A stretch of 64,000 nt of DNA, from the NCBI GenBank assembly GCA_036387415.1, contig DASVTU010000039.1, forward strand, positions 248,001 to 312,000. Direction: 5' to 3'. Positions 24,343 to 33,912 of this stretch are shown piece after piece (position 1 is the stretch's first letter; each line of letters starts with the position of its first letter). The notes under the pieces are model-generated. The model worked only from the letters and a program-made list of their open reading frames with translations. It had not been told where the DNA came from and made no database searches. The translations under genes were made by a program, and so were the position numbers. This DNA comes from DASVTU01 sp036387415 (lineage in GTDB: Bacteria; Acidobacteriota; Blastocatellia; Pyrinomonadales; Pyrinomonadaceae).

Positions 24343-25983
24343 CTAGCCGGACTGCGCTTCGAGGCGCACTTCCTCGTTTTCATAAGAGAACACGAACCAT
24401 TTTGAGCGACCGAGCGCACGCGTCACGGCGTCGCGTCGTTGCGCGCCGGGGTCTGGAAGATAGAAGTGCGGCGACTGTCGCCAGTTCACGTCGTTCAAGT
24501 TGAAATCAGCGGGGCGGAAACGCTTGTTATCCTTCATGAAGATAACAGCGTCGTGGCGCTCGGCGTCGCCGCTTGTGACGACCGCGCGCATCCTCGCAAA
24601 CGGAATCTTTCGACGGTACGTGTCGTACGAAAACAACGCGAAGTGCAGCAGTTGCACTAAAAGAATCGCTATCCCCACCGTCGATACCGCCACCTTTGAA
24701 AATCGACGCCGACGAACCAACAGCGACCACCCTCTCGCAGCCAAAATCGCCACCGCAAACAAGGCTTCAAAATAATAACGCTCGCCCACCACCGTATCAG
24801 ACGGTTCCGTCTGCAAAGCGTGTCCGAGCACCAAGACGACGAACAGGATGCACAGCAGACGCGCTTCCGTGGTCGCCTCTTGTCGCCGGAAGAGTGCACG
24901 AAGCGCGAGTAAAAACATGAACGGGAAAATCGCGAGAGTCGTGTTGAGGAGCGAACGCGAAGTGATGACCCGCAGATTTTTGAGGACGCTCGCAGGTTGG
25001 TAGTTGATTTCAGCAATCGACGTGGAGCCGCGATACATGGCGTAAGTCGAATGGAGCGGGTCGCCCGTCAGCGCCAGATTGTAGGCCGCCAATCCGTAAA
25101 ACGCGATGGAGGCTCCCACGCAACCCGCGCCAAAAATCCAGAGCAGACGTTTCTTTCGCGGCCAAGCCCACGCGAACGACGCGAGCGTGAGAACCATTGT
25201 GAAGCAGAACGCAGTGAAGGGACGAACGAGCAGCGCGATGCCAAGCAGGATAAACATCAGCAAGTGGTCGCGCTTGCGCTCGTTGCGAAGGCTCTCGATG
25301 CAAAACAGAGTGGCCGCCGCGAGCAACACTCCGCAGAAGACGTGCGAATAGTAGCCGACGCAGTTAACCAAAAACATCGGCGACAGCAGGAGCATGAGCG
25401 CGGCTCCGCGCGCCACCGTCTCGTCGAAACACGTCGAGCCAATTTTGTACGTCAACCAGAGAAGGACGAGGCCGAGCAACGGATTCAACAGCCACTCGAT
25501 GCCGAGCAGATGCCCGACCGCCAACAGCGCAGGCCACCCCGGCGGATACTTTCCGAACCACTGGCCGCGCGCGATGATGTGATGAATGAAAAAGAACTCT
25601 GTTCGGCGGGCATTGTCTACAGGCTCGGTCGTCGCGGGCGACGCGGCGGTCAAACGACCGCTCGCCAGCGTGCGCGCCTGAAAATGGTATGCGCTTTCGT
25701 CCGCGCTGCTCGTCGCACGATTGCCCCACCACGCGAACGGCAATGAAACGACGAAGCAAAACAGCAGAAGTGTCTTGATTGACGGCAGCTTCGCCCCGCT
25801 TGCCACGTCCGCGCTGTCTCGTTGCGCCCACAAAAACGCCGCGATTGATGGCAACAGAAAGACATATTGGGCGAGGACCAGCCTCCACCCTCTCTGCCCC
25901 GGTATGTTCAACGAAGCGACGACCGCCAGCACAAACGCGCATGCACCGACGACCGCGACAAGCATCAAGCGACGGGGTTTCAT
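24343..25983 (-). CDS. GT-C type membrane glycosyltransferase (GT39/ArnT-like)
   Basis: 546 residues from ATG 25983; a GTG eight codons upstream is an alternative. About 11 membrane segments. The first large loop has the acidic pair SADESAYHFQARTLASGRL and the later KYPPGWPALLA, matching the catalytic-loop pattern of GT39-type enzymes that use polyprenyl-phosphate sugars. The last ~110 residues form a soluble tail. Function: probably adds a sugar from a lipid donor to the growing glycan on the periplasmic side. It is the promoter-distal end of the large minus-strand cluster. Confidence 0.8.
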   Translation of the reverse strand: MKPRRLMLVAVVGACAFVLAVVASLNIPGQRGWRLVLAQYVFLLPSIAAFLWAQRDSADVASGAKLPSIKTLLLFCFVVSLPFAWWGNRATSSADESAYHFQARTLASGRLTAASPATTEPVDNARRTEFFFIHHIIARGQWFGKYPPGWPALLAVGHLLGIEWLLNPLLGLVLLWLTYKIGSTCFDETVARGAALMLLLSPMFLVNCVGYYSHVFCGVLLAAATLFCIESLRNERKRDHLLMFILLGIALLVRPFTAFCFTMVLTLASFAWAWPRKKRLLWIFGAGCVGASIAFYGLAAYNLALTGDPLHSTYAMYRGSTSIAEINYQPASVLKNLRVITSRSLLNTTLAIFPFMFLLALRALFRRQEATTEARLLCILFVVLVLGHALQTEPSDTVVGERYYFEALFAVAILAARGWSLLVRRRRFSKVAVSTVGIAILLVQLLHFALFSYDTYRRKIPFARMRAVVTSGDAERHDAVIFMKDNKRFRPADFNLNDVNWRQSPHFYLPDPGAQRRDAVTRALGRSKWFVFSYENEEVRLEAQSG

Positions 25984-26104
25984 ACCAGTTGCGGAGCTAT
26001 TGCACACAGAGATGTCCGGTCGCTTCCGGCCTGTGCATCAGTCGCCGTTTGCTCGCGACGTGAGAAGTCGGATGCCATCGTGGTGTGTGATTTGAGAGGG
26101 GCAG

Positions 26105-27670
26105 TTAAGGTGTCTCCTTGCGCCTGAATAGATAAAACTCGTAAACAGCCGGAACATAAATGTGCGACTTAATCCATTCGGGATACGTCCACGATTGCAC
26201 CGCTTCGAGGTCGGCTTTCGGCCACTCCGCGCGTCCAGGTTCGCGCACGCTTCCTGCCAGAACGAACTTGTACGATGGGTCGTAAGGCTTGAACAGGTTC
26301 TCGCCATGTGTGCTCAACGGAAAGAGTTTTTCACCGGGCGGATGCATCAGTGTGTAGTGGTCGTAGACGTGCCTGTTCGGTAGATTGAAGCTCACCATAT
26401 CGACCATTAACAGGTTGCTACCTTCGGGCGCGAGCCTTGCGATGTCGCGCGCGAGAGCGCCTTTGGTGTCGAATAGTTGCGCGTATGTAACGGGGATAAA
26501 ACTCCACACGAACTGCTGCGCGAGGACGCCGACAATCACCACCCACATCAACGCGCGAAGCACACTCCGCTCTCTCCAACGCGACGACAACGCCGCGCCG
26601 ACCGCGACGCCCGCCCCAATGCTCAAGACGATGGCAAACGGCAACAAGTAGCGTTCTTCCGTGGCGCGCACTTTAGCGATAATCGAGCAGTAGTAGGCCG
26701 CGACCGGCAAGGTCAACACCAGAAGCTCTCTGTATCTTCGTTGCGCGGCGAGCACCACCATCCCTCCGACGCCGAGCAGGACGCCGCCCGGCGTCAGGAT
26801 GTGGCCGAGGCGTCCGACGAATCTGCTGAACAAGAGAAGTTGGCCTCTGACTGAAGCCTCGACTTCGGGCAAAACGTGGTCGGACGTGACGAAGCGCACA
26901 TGCTTCAACCAGCGTTGCGGGTTTGTCGCCACCGCCACCAACGCGTAAGCCGCGATGAGACAGACGGAAAAGAAGGCCGCGCTCTTGATGCGTTCTTTCC
27001 AACTCCCTTCGCCATCGCGCGGCGGAACGAGTAGCACCACGAACCCGAAGCCAAGCACTAATCCGGCGGCTTGGTCTTTGGTGCCGATGGAGAGCGCGGC
27101 CAGCACCGCCGAATAGACCAGAAATTTTCTTCGCGCCCCTTCGCCGCACACGTATCGCCACAGACACACGTACGACAAGACCCACCAGAACAGATACGGC
27201 ATATCCATGTTCGCCACGCGCGCGTAATAAGCGAAGACGCCACTCAATCCGAGCAGCAGCATCGCAAACCACATCGCACACGTCTCTGTCGGTCGCATCC
27301 TCCGCAGAGCCAGGAGCAGCACGATTGCCATCACCAGCGAAACAAGATTAGAGACGAGTATGAACGCCGAAAAAACTGCTGACGGGTCTGTGAAACCGTA
27401 GGGCCACGCGCTCGAAATCGCGCCGAGATAACCCGTCAACTTACACACGACGAGCACGACCGCGTAGAACGCGAGCAGCAACAACTGATGCACCGCCGGA
27501 TAGATGAAAGACTTCGACGGGTCGCGGTATTCCGCCGCGAAAGCGAGCGGGCCGAGCGGAGCGGTCGTGTCGCTGGCCGCCGTCATCGCGCTCGGCAGTC
27601 CCCAGAAGATACCGAGCGCGTAAAGCGCGGCGAAGGCCACGACGAAGATGATTAACTTTTGACGGCTCAT
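26105..27670 (-). CDS. Multi-spanning membrane protein, GT-C glycosyltransferase-like
   Basis: 521 residues, ATG 27670-27668 overlapping the TGA of the upstream beta-helix gene by one base. About 11 membrane segments and a soluble C-terminal part with NLPNRHVYDHYTLMHPPGE. The first loop (SDTTAPLGPLAFAAEYRDPS) carries an Asp where GT-C enzymes hold the catalytic acid, and ARVANMDMPYLFWW resembles a later conserved segment. It is probably a dolichyl/polyprenyl-phosphate-sugar dependent glycosyltransferase, but the motif match is weaker than for its downstream neighbour. Translational coupling suggests that its partner acts on the same glycan. Confidence 0.7.
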   Translation of the reverse strand: MSRQKLIIFVVAFAALYALGIFWGLPSAMTAASDTTAPLGPLAFAAEYRDPSKSFIYPAVHQLLLLAFYAVVLVVCKLTGYLGAISSAWPYGFTDPSAVFSAFILVSNLVSLVMAIVLLLALRRMRPTETCAMWFAMLLLGLSGVFAYYARVANMDMPYLFWWVLSYVCLWRYVCGEGARRKFLVYSAVLAALSIGTKDQAAGLVLGFGFVVLLVPPRDGEGSWKERIKSAAFFSVCLIAAYALVAVATNPQRWLKHVRFVTSDHVLPEVEASVRGQLLLFSRFVGRLGHILTPGGVLLGVGGMVVLAAQRRYRELLVLTLPVAAYYCSIIAKVRATEERYLLPFAIVLSIGAGVAVGAALSSRWRERSVLRALMWVVIVGVLAQQFVWSFIPVTYAQLFDTKGALARDIARLAPEGSNLLMVDMVSFNLPNRHVYDHYTLMHPPGEKLFPLSTHGENLFKPYDPSYKFVLAGSVREPGRAEWPKADLEAVQSWTYPEWIKSHIYVPAVYEFYLFRRKETP

Positions 27671-29268
27671 CAAGGCAGTGTCGCGGTGAAACGCGCGTCG
27701 GGTTGTGCGCCGATGTCGCTGCCGCCGTATCCGGCTCGCTTGAGCGGGCTATCGGCGCGCAGAGTGAAGTCGCCGCGCATCATGTCGGTAAATTTGAGTT
27801 GCTTCCACGAAGCTGGATACATGTTGCGTCCACTGTAGGGCGTCGCTTCGCCGCCGACGATAGCGTTGTGTGTGACGCTGTGACCGGGAAAATATGTCCT
27901 CAGAGAATCATCTCCGGGCGCATGTCCGTCGCCGTGAAAACCGTAATCGCCGTTGGCGACGACGTTGTTGCGGAAGACGAATCTGGTTGTCGGTTTGCCG
28001 TATGCGCCGCTGATGCGTCCGGTGTTGATGATGGTGTTGTTTTCAATCGTGAGCGTGTCCCACTCAGTCACCTTCATAAACTTTCCACCACCGCCCCAAC
28101 GCTCGTCGATGTCCTCGAAGACGTTGTTACGTACCGTCAGGCGATGGCCGCCACGCGCGTCCGCGCCGTAGATATTGAGCGCGCCGCCCGCGCCGCGCAC
28201 CGTGTTGTTGACGAAGAAAACATCTTCGATGATGGCTTGCGGGGCATGTTCAAATTCGGCGCGCACGGTAAAGAGTACGGCTGTGCCGTCCTGCGCGCCG
28301 CTCCAATTGTTGGTCATTAGATTGTGGTCGATGATGGCGCGACGCCCGCTCTTGAACTCAAGATGGTTCTTCACAATCCATTCTTCGTTGCGCCACTTGA
28401 GCGGCTTGTTGAAATGATTATCGCGGATGATGATGTCGGAAGGGACGAGTCGGATGACGGGCGCGGCGCCGCCGAACATGATGCCTTCGGCGGCGGCTTC
28501 GATGTAGTTGTTCGTAATCTCAAACGGCCCATCACCGCCCCAACCGCACAACGCCTGACTCTCCTCGCCTTTGCGTTTGATGTCCGAGAAATGACTATTG
28601 AGGACACGCAGCGCACGACCGTTCATGGCGATGCCGCGACGCTGCCCGAAGGCGGGGTCGCCGTGGACGTAGACGCGGTCGAGTTCGATATGATGCGGCA
28701 ACTCTTCGAGCGACTTCTCTTCACCTGTGCCGAGCGTGATGATGTTGCCCGTGCCTTCGGGCGTCGCGCCAAACTCGATGAACATGAAGCGATAGTGGTG
28801 CGCGCCGTTTGAAGCGAAGACGGCGGGTTTTCCTTGCGCCGTGGAGACGATTTTCGGCAGGAGCGCGGCGTAGCGCGAAGGGTCGAGACGCTCGCCTTCG
28901 GCGGGCAGTTGCGCGTCGGGCGCGGCTGAACGAATCGTGATGAACTTGTTGCCGGCGCTATCTTTGCGCGGGAGCACGATGGAGACGCGAAAGGTCGCGC
29001 CCGGTTCGAGCATGATGGTGTCGCCGGGTTGCGCGCGTTCAATCGCGCCTTGCAAGTCGCCTCCGGCGCGGACGTTGATGGACGACGCGTCAGTCTTCGC
29101 GTTTCGTTCGCCCTTCTGTTCGCTGATGCGACGCGGACGCTCCTGCTGCGCGTTGGTTGAGGACGATGGCCGCCGTCTCTGCGCGTAAGCGCACGTCGAG
29201 CAGGCCGCGAGAAGCGCGCACGCGACGGCGAGGACGACCGTTCTGGCAGGCCGTTTTTGATTAAGCAT
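27670..29268 (-). CDS. Secreted right-handed beta-helix protein
   Basis: 532 residues from ATG 29268; the longer frame upstream overlaps the previous gene. A signal peptide ends at about residue 29 (STCAYAQ). After a disordered basic stretch, residues ~65-525 show parallel beta-helix repeats with Asn ladders (ITNNYIEAAAEGIMFGG, LTVRNNVFEDIDERWGG, LTIENNTIINTGR). It starts with GDLQGAIERAQPGDTIMLEPG, typical of pectate-lyase-like and epimerase-like folds. A polysaccharide lyase, C5-epimerase or glycan-binding role is plausible. A single catalytic residue cannot be assigned. It lies two bases after a methyltransferase stop. Confidence 0.82.
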   Translation of the reverse strand: MLNQKRPARTVVLAVACALLAACSTCAYAQRRRPSSSTNAQQERPRRISEQKGERNAKTDASSINVRAGGDLQGAIERAQPGDTIMLEPGATFRVSIVLPRKDSAGNKFITIRSAAPDAQLPAEGERLDPSRYAALLPKIVSTAQGKPAVFASNGAHHYRFMFIEFGATPEGTGNIITLGTGEEKSLEELPHHIELDRVYVHGDPAFGQRRGIAMNGRALRVLNSHFSDIKRKGEESQALCGWGGDGPFEITNNYIEAAAEGIMFGGAAPVIRLVPSDIIIRDNHFNKPLKWRNEEWIVKNHLEFKSGRRAIIDHNLMTNNWSGAQDGTAVLFTVRAEFEHAPQAIIEDVFFVNNTVRGAGGALNIYGADARGGHRLTVRNNVFEDIDERWGGGGKFMKVTEWDTLTIENNTIINTGRISGAYGKPTTRFVFRNNVVANGDYGFHGDGHAPGDDSLRTYFPGHSVTHNAIVGGEATPYSGRNMYPASWKQLKFTDMMRGDFTLRADSPLKRAGYGGSDIGAQPDARFTATLP

Positions 29269-29270
29269 CT

Positions 29271-30173
29271 TTACTGTTGAAGGCCTGCGTGCGCGCCTGT
29301 TTTCTCGAACACGAATTCGTTGCAGCCAAGCCCGACGCCGCCGCACTTGAGTTTCGCCAGAGAGAATCCGCGTGACCGATAGAAGTCGAAAATCTCTTCG
29401 GGCGTCGCCACTTCATAAGGGTAGCCGCCGACCCAATCCACGACGTCGCGCCAGCGACTCATGCCGCGCCCGCCCTCGTCGTAATGCGTCCACGAACGGA
29501 CGTACTCGCCGGGCTTGAGTGTCAACACCGAACGCAGCATACGCTTCAACTCGTCGGGCGCAGTCACCGCCGCCGCAAACGGCGTCCGCAGCAGGCGCGG
29601 CAGTTCGTTGTACTTCTTCTTTATCCAACGCCAGCGCGTGCTCTTGGTGCCGAGGTCGTTGTAAATAGCGATGAACAACTTGCCGCCCGGCGCGACAGCC
29701 ATCTGCGCGTTCTCAAGCGCACGCCACATCTCGCCCGTATGATGAAGCACGCCCCACGAATAAACAACGTCGAAGAGTCCGAGCGACCGCACATAGTCTG
29801 AATCCAGAGCCGAGCCTTCTTCAATCGTCCACTCGCGGTCGTCCGGGAAATAACGTCGCCGGAGTTCGAGCGTGCAGTTGACCGAATGCGGGTCGAAGTC
29901 GAACGAATGGACCCGCGCTCCCAGACGTCGCGCCGCCAGACTGAACAGCCCGCTCCCTGAACCGATGTCGAGAAAAGTTTTGCCACGAAGGTCGTCAACC
30001 TCAAGCATCCTCTTGAGAGACGCCTCCGCGCTCGACACCCGCTCGTCGTTTAGTTCAGCGAGAAAGCGGCTCCAATTCTTCCCGAACTCGAACCTCTCCC
30101 CGCGAGCAATCTCGCCTGCATGCGAACTCATCCGGTCTCGCCTTTCCATCACAGCTTTGTTCTCAATCATCAT
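29271..30173 (-). CDS. Class I SAM-dependent methyltransferase
   Basis: 300 residues; two ATGs in a row (30173 and 30170) are possible starts, overlapping the upstream gene by about 11 bases. Motif I is TFLDIGSGSGLFSLAARRLG, then HSFDFDPHSVNC and LFDVVYSWGVLHHTG. The C-terminal half, with the VDWVGGYPYEVATPEEIFDF segment, resembles methyltransferases often found in surface-glycan loci. The acceptor is probably a sugar of the exopolysaccharide; this is inferred from context. Confidence 0.87.
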   Translation of the reverse strand: MMIENKAVMERRDRMSSHAGEIARGERFEFGKNWSRFLAELNDERVSSAEASLKRMLEVDDLRGKTFLDIGSGSGLFSLAARRLGARVHSFDFDPHSVNCTLELRRRYFPDDREWTIEEGSALDSDYVRSLGLFDVVYSWGVLHHTGEMWRALENAQMAVAPGGKLFIAIYNDLGTKSTRWRWIKKKYNELPRLLRTPFAAAVTAPDELKRMLRSVLTLKPGEYVRSWTHYDEGGRGMSRWRDVVDWVGGYPYEVATPEEIFDFYRSRGFSLAKLKCGGVGLGCNEFVFEKTGAHAGLQQ

Positions 30174-30810
30174 AATGCCATTTGTAGTAAATCAGTTTCA
30201 CGTATTCACTGACGACCATCCGCCAGCCGTCCGGTTGCAGCCACCACGCGACGGGCGAAGCCGTCTCATCTCCCGGCGCGACCGGCTCGACGCCGACCGC
30301 CACGCCGCTCTCTTTGAACACGCGCCGCAGCGACCAACGCGCGCGACGCGAGTGATAACCCGAAGTCACGACCAACAGCGACGTGATGCCATGCCGCGTC
30401 GCGTAGTCTTTAAGCACCAGTGCTTCCGTGTACGTGCTTGTGACCGTCTGCGGAACCATCTCGACGCGTTCGCGTGGCACTCCCGCGCGCTCCAACTCCG
30501 CTGCCGCGCGTTCGACGAAAAACGGATTTCGCTGCTCCGTCTGCGACCAACCGCCCTGCTGCCCGTCGCTCGTCAAAATGATTTTCGACGCCGCTCCTTC
30601 GTGAAAGAGTCGTGCCGCGCGACGCGCGCGTTCCCTGTAGACGGATGAACCGCTCAGCACGACGAGCGCGTCGGCGCGCGTCACGCCGTCTTTCACAATC
30701 AACGCCCGCGCCGCGCCCCACGCGAACACCGACCAGACCGCCAACGACGCGAGAGCGATGCGCCAGATGCGTCTTGTGCGTCGCTCTCGCGGTTGGTCTT
30801 TCCATCGCAT
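30163..30810 (-). CDS. YdcF/SanA-like DUF218 membrane-anchored protein
   Basis: 215 residues, ATG at 30810. One N-terminal membrane helix (residues ~17-38) and then the DUF218 fold: ADALVVLSGSSVYRERARRA, KIILTSDGQQGGW, ETLVS-like TSTYTEALVLKDYA and LLVVTSGYHSRRARWSL. Family members (ElyC, SanA, YdcF) affect envelope or lipid-carrier metabolism in E. coli. Here it lies between the GDP-mannose dehydrogenase and a methyltransferase, so a role in the recycling or control of undecaprenyl-linked intermediates is possible but not shown. Confidence 0.85.
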   Translation of the reverse strand: MRWKDQPRERRTRRIWRIALASLAVWSVFAWGAARALIVKDGVTRADALVVLSGSSVYRERARRAARLFHEGAASKIILTSDGQQGGWSQTEQRNPFFVERAAAELERAGVPRERVEMVPQTVTSTYTEALVLKDYATRHGITSLLVVTSGYHSRRARWSLRRVFKESGVAVGVEPVAPGDETASPVAWWLQPDGWRMVVSEYVKLIYYKWHYDD

Positions 30811-30828
30811 CGGGATATGCCGGACGCC

Positions 30829-32142
30829 TCACCAACAGATGCCCTGATACATCGCTCGTCCGGCGCGACCGTCGAAGAGTCGAACGAGGTCAATCACGGT
30901 CTGGTCTTCACGCAGGCGCGTCTCAATCTGTCGAAACTCGTCCGCCTTGTTGCCAATAATTAACACGTCGGAACTCTCCAAAACTTCGTCGATGTCGGAT
31001 TTCATCAACTGCGAAATATGCGGAATTTCGCGTTCGATATACTCTTTGTTCGCGCCGAACAGACGCGCGAGCGAAACGTCGCGGTCGTAAATCGACATCT
31101 GCATGCCCTTGCCGATGAGCGTTTCGATGAGCGACACGATTGGCGATTCGCGCAGGTCGTCGGTTCCGGCCTTGAAGCTGAAGCCGAGCACGCCGATGCG
31201 CCGCTTACCCGTCGCCAACGTCATCTCTACCGCACGCGCAATCTGTCTCTGATTGCTCGGCAGGATGGCTTGCAACACTGGCACGTCCACGTCCAACTCC
31301 TTCGCTTTGTAAGTAATCGCTCGGAGGTCTTTCGGCAGGCAAGAACCGCCGAAGGCAAAGCCCGGTTTGAGATAATAGGACGAGAGATTGAGTTTCGTAT
31401 CCTGACAAAACACGTCCATTACTTCGTGGCTGTCAATCCCGACGCTCTTGCAGATGTTGCCAATCTCGTTGGCGAAGCTGACCTTGAGCGCGTGGAAACT
31501 GTTACACGCATACTTGACCATCTCTGCCGCACGGGTCGAAGTAACATAGAGCGGCGCGTCGATGCCGACATATAGACGACGCACGGAGGCCGCCACGTCT
31601 TCGTCGTCCGCGCCGATGAGTGTGAAGGGCGGCGCGTAGAAATCCTTGAGCGACGTTCCTTCGCGCAGGAATTCAGGATTGACCGCGACGCCGAAGTCGC
31701 GTCCGGCCTTCTTGCCCGACGCCGTTTCGAGCACGGGGACGACAAGGCTTTCAATCGTCCCCGGCAGCATCGTGCTGCGGACGACGACCGTGTGCCGCTC
31801 GCGTTTCTCGCGCAGCGCCGCGCCGATTTCTTCGCAGACGCGCTCGATGTACGAGAGATTCAAACTGCCGTTTGCGTGGCTCGGCGTGCCGACGCAGACC
31901 AGCGACATCTCCGTACGCCTGACAGCCTCCGCCGCGTCGGTTGTCGCGCGCAGACGCCCCGCCGTCTTCACTTCCGCAATCAATTCGCCGATGCCCGCTT
32001 CCACAATGGGACTCCGCCCCTCGTTGATAATCTCGACTTTGACCGGGCTGATGTCTGCGCCGACGACCTCATGCCCCTCCCGCGCGAAACACGCGGCGGA
32101 GACGCATCCGACATAACCCAGACCAAACACGCTTAGCTTCAT
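30829..32142 (-). CDS. algD: GDP-mannose 6-dehydrogenase (AlgD-like)
   Basis: 437 residues from ATG 32142 with AGGAAGGG upstream. The N-terminal Rossmann motif is MKLSVFGLGYVGCVSAACFA. The catalytic cysteine lies in FGGSCLPKDLRA and the C-terminal domain has GFSFKAGTDDLRESPIV. Residues YDRDVSLARLFGANKEYIE and the terminal sequence QGICW resemble Pseudomonas AlgD more than UDP-glucose dehydrogenases. The enzyme makes GDP-mannuronate from GDP-mannose, the precursor of alginate-type polymers. It is the main hint that the polymer made here contains uronic acid. Substrate assignment rests on sequence resemblance. Confidence 0.85.
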   Translation of the reverse strand: MKLSVFGLGYVGCVSAACFAREGHEVVGADISPVKVEIINEGRSPIVEAGIGELIAEVKTAGRLRATTDAAEAVRRTEMSLVCVGTPSHANGSLNLSYIERVCEEIGAALREKRERHTVVVRSTMLPGTIESLVVPVLETASGKKAGRDFGVAVNPEFLREGTSLKDFYAPPFTLIGADDEDVAASVRRLYVGIDAPLYVTSTRAAEMVKYACNSFHALKVSFANEIGNICKSVGIDSHEVMDVFCQDTKLNLSSYYLKPGFAFGGSCLPKDLRAITYKAKELDVDVPVLQAILPSNQRQIARAVEMTLATGKRRIGVLGFSFKAGTDDLRESPIVSLIETLIGKGMQMSIYDRDVSLARLFGANKEYIEREIPHISQLMKSDIDEVLESSDVLIIGNKADEFRQIETRLREDQTVIDLVRLFDGRAGRAMYQGICW

Positions 32143-32158
32143 TGATTCAACGCCCTTC

Positions 32159-33871
32159 CTATTTCGTCTCATCCCGCTCGGCGAGAGGCCGCAACCGTTG
32201 CTGGTTGCGCTCCGAATTCAACAGCAACACGAATCCGTCTTCGTCGCCCACGGCTTCGCCCGTCTCCATCTGCGCGAAAAATTCGTGCAACTCCGTCCAA
32301 GACATCGGCGCGAACCCCTCGACCCAGTTCCACTCGGCGCGCGGACGCGAAGCATAGAGACGCTTCGAGAGCCACACGTCGCCGCCCGCGCGCCACGTCT
32401 TGAACGCGTGAGACGCAAAATCCTCTCGCCAGCGAAGCGTGTGCACTGTGCCGAGAGCCGCCGCCGCGTAGACGAGATTCGCGTGCTCTCTGAAAAATGG
32501 ATTGAACGGAAAACTATAGTTTGCTTTCCACAACTCGTCCTGTTGATGCACGGTAACGACCGTGCTCTCCGGTTTCAGTCGCGGGCGGACGGCTTCGAGC
32601 CGCGACATCACCGCCGCTTCCTGTCGCCGCAACACGGGCTTCGCCATCACCCCGACGCTCGTCACGCCCATCAACACGACAAACAACAACGCCACACCCT
32701 TGAGCCACGGAATTCCGCGCTCGCTCTCCAACGCGCACGCCAACGCGAGAAAGACGAACGGATAGAGAGGCAGGTAGCGTTCGATGTCGCCGCCCTGCCA
32801 CACCACGGCGAAACCAAGCATCGGCAACGCGCTCAAAGTTAACAGCGCCAGCACGCGTCTCCCCATCCCCGACCGCGCGAGATTAACGACGACGGCGGCG
32901 ATGAACAGATAAAACAATCCGAGTTTCCACAGACTGAGGCGAAAGATTTCCACCAGCGACACGGGATTGTACGGGTCTTTCAACATGAAACGTTTGAACA
33001 ACATGCCGTCGTTGCCCATATTGATGAAAGAACGCGCGAAGCCGAAGACCATGCGCGCGAAGCCGCTCGTCGTCGCGCCGTGCGATGCGCGCAACACCCA
33101 CTCGCGAAAGCCTTCCACCGTGTAAATGCTGAGAATACCCATCGCCGCCCCGAAGATGACCGCGCCGAAGAGCGCGCACGCCAGCGTCGTCTGCACAACG
33201 AGCCGCAAGCGTTGGCGCGTCCATCCGAACAACAGGAGCGGCGACACAATCGCCGCCGGAAGCGCCCAGATGTAGAGAAACCACATCCCAACCGCCAACG
33301 CCAGCGATGCGCCCGCCAGCATCGCCGTGAGCCACGACGCGCTTCGCGCCGCGTCTTCTCCGCCTCTCGCCCCTCTTGCCAATGCGTACATCCCCAACAA
33401 CAAAAAGGCCAGCCCCGCCACGTAAGACGCGCCCGCCTGCGCGAAGTTCAGGAAGCCGTGCGCGAAGACGAAGGCGACGCAAGCGACCAGCACCACCCAC
33501 TCCCGACGACACACGCGGCGCACGATGCCTGCCAAACTCAACACGCACACCAATCCCGCCACCCAACTCGTTAACACCAACACCAGCACCACGCCCGCAC
33601 GCGTGTCCGCTCCCGCCAACGCGTGCAAGAGCGGCTCGAAGACCGTCGCCCTCGCCGCTGCGCCGAGCGGACGCCACAGGAGATGGCCGAATTCCCAGAT
33701 ACGTACGCGGTCGCCTGAAAGCACTGCATCGGCATAAGGAACAGTGTCGGCCATGAAATGCGGCTCGGTCAGCCACGTCACAAATAGATAGACGGCGACG
33801 AGCGGCGCGAGCGTGAGCGCGCGTTCGCGCCACGTAGAAGCCGACGCTCGCCCGTCGCCTCGCACGGACAT
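32159..33871 (-). CDS. Multi-spanning membrane protein, probable GT-C glycosyltransferase
   Basis: 570 residues if started at ATG 33871; the frame continues upstream but would overlap the GT2 gene by 170 bases. About 11 membrane segments, a short first loop with MADTVPYADAVLSGDRVRIW (acidic residues where DUF2723/GT-C proteins carry the catalytic Asp) and a soluble C-terminal domain of ~130 residues. No close family was recognised. Position between a DPM-like GT2 and AlgD suggests that it uses a polyprenyl-phosphate sugar made by the GT2. Confidence 0.68.
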   Translation of the reverse strand: MSVRGDGRASASTWRERALTLAPLVAVYLFVTWLTEPHFMADTVPYADAVLSGDRVRIWEFGHLLWRPLGAAARATVFEPLLHALAGADTRAGVVLVLVLTSWVAGLVCVLSLAGIVRRVCRREWVVLVACVAFVFAHGFLNFAQAGASYVAGLAFLLLGMYALARGARGGEDAARSASWLTAMLAGASLALAVGMWFLYIWALPAAIVSPLLLFGWTRQRLRLVVQTTLACALFGAVIFGAAMGILSIYTVEGFREWVLRASHGATTSGFARMVFGFARSFINMGNDGMLFKRFMLKDPYNPVSLVEIFRLSLWKLGLFYLFIAAVVVNLARSGMGRRVLALLTLSALPMLGFAVVWQGGDIERYLPLYPFVFLALACALESERGIPWLKGVALLFVVLMGVTSVGVMAKPVLRRQEAAVMSRLEAVRPRLKPESTVVTVHQQDELWKANYSFPFNPFFREHANLVYAAAALGTVHTLRWREDFASHAFKTWRAGGDVWLSKRLYASRPRAEWNWVEGFAPMSWTELHEFFAQMETGEAVGDEDGFVLLLNSERNQQRLRPLAERDETK

Positions 33872-33912
33872 CGGTCTGGAATCGTTGTTGGATTGTCCGG
33901 TCAACACTTGGT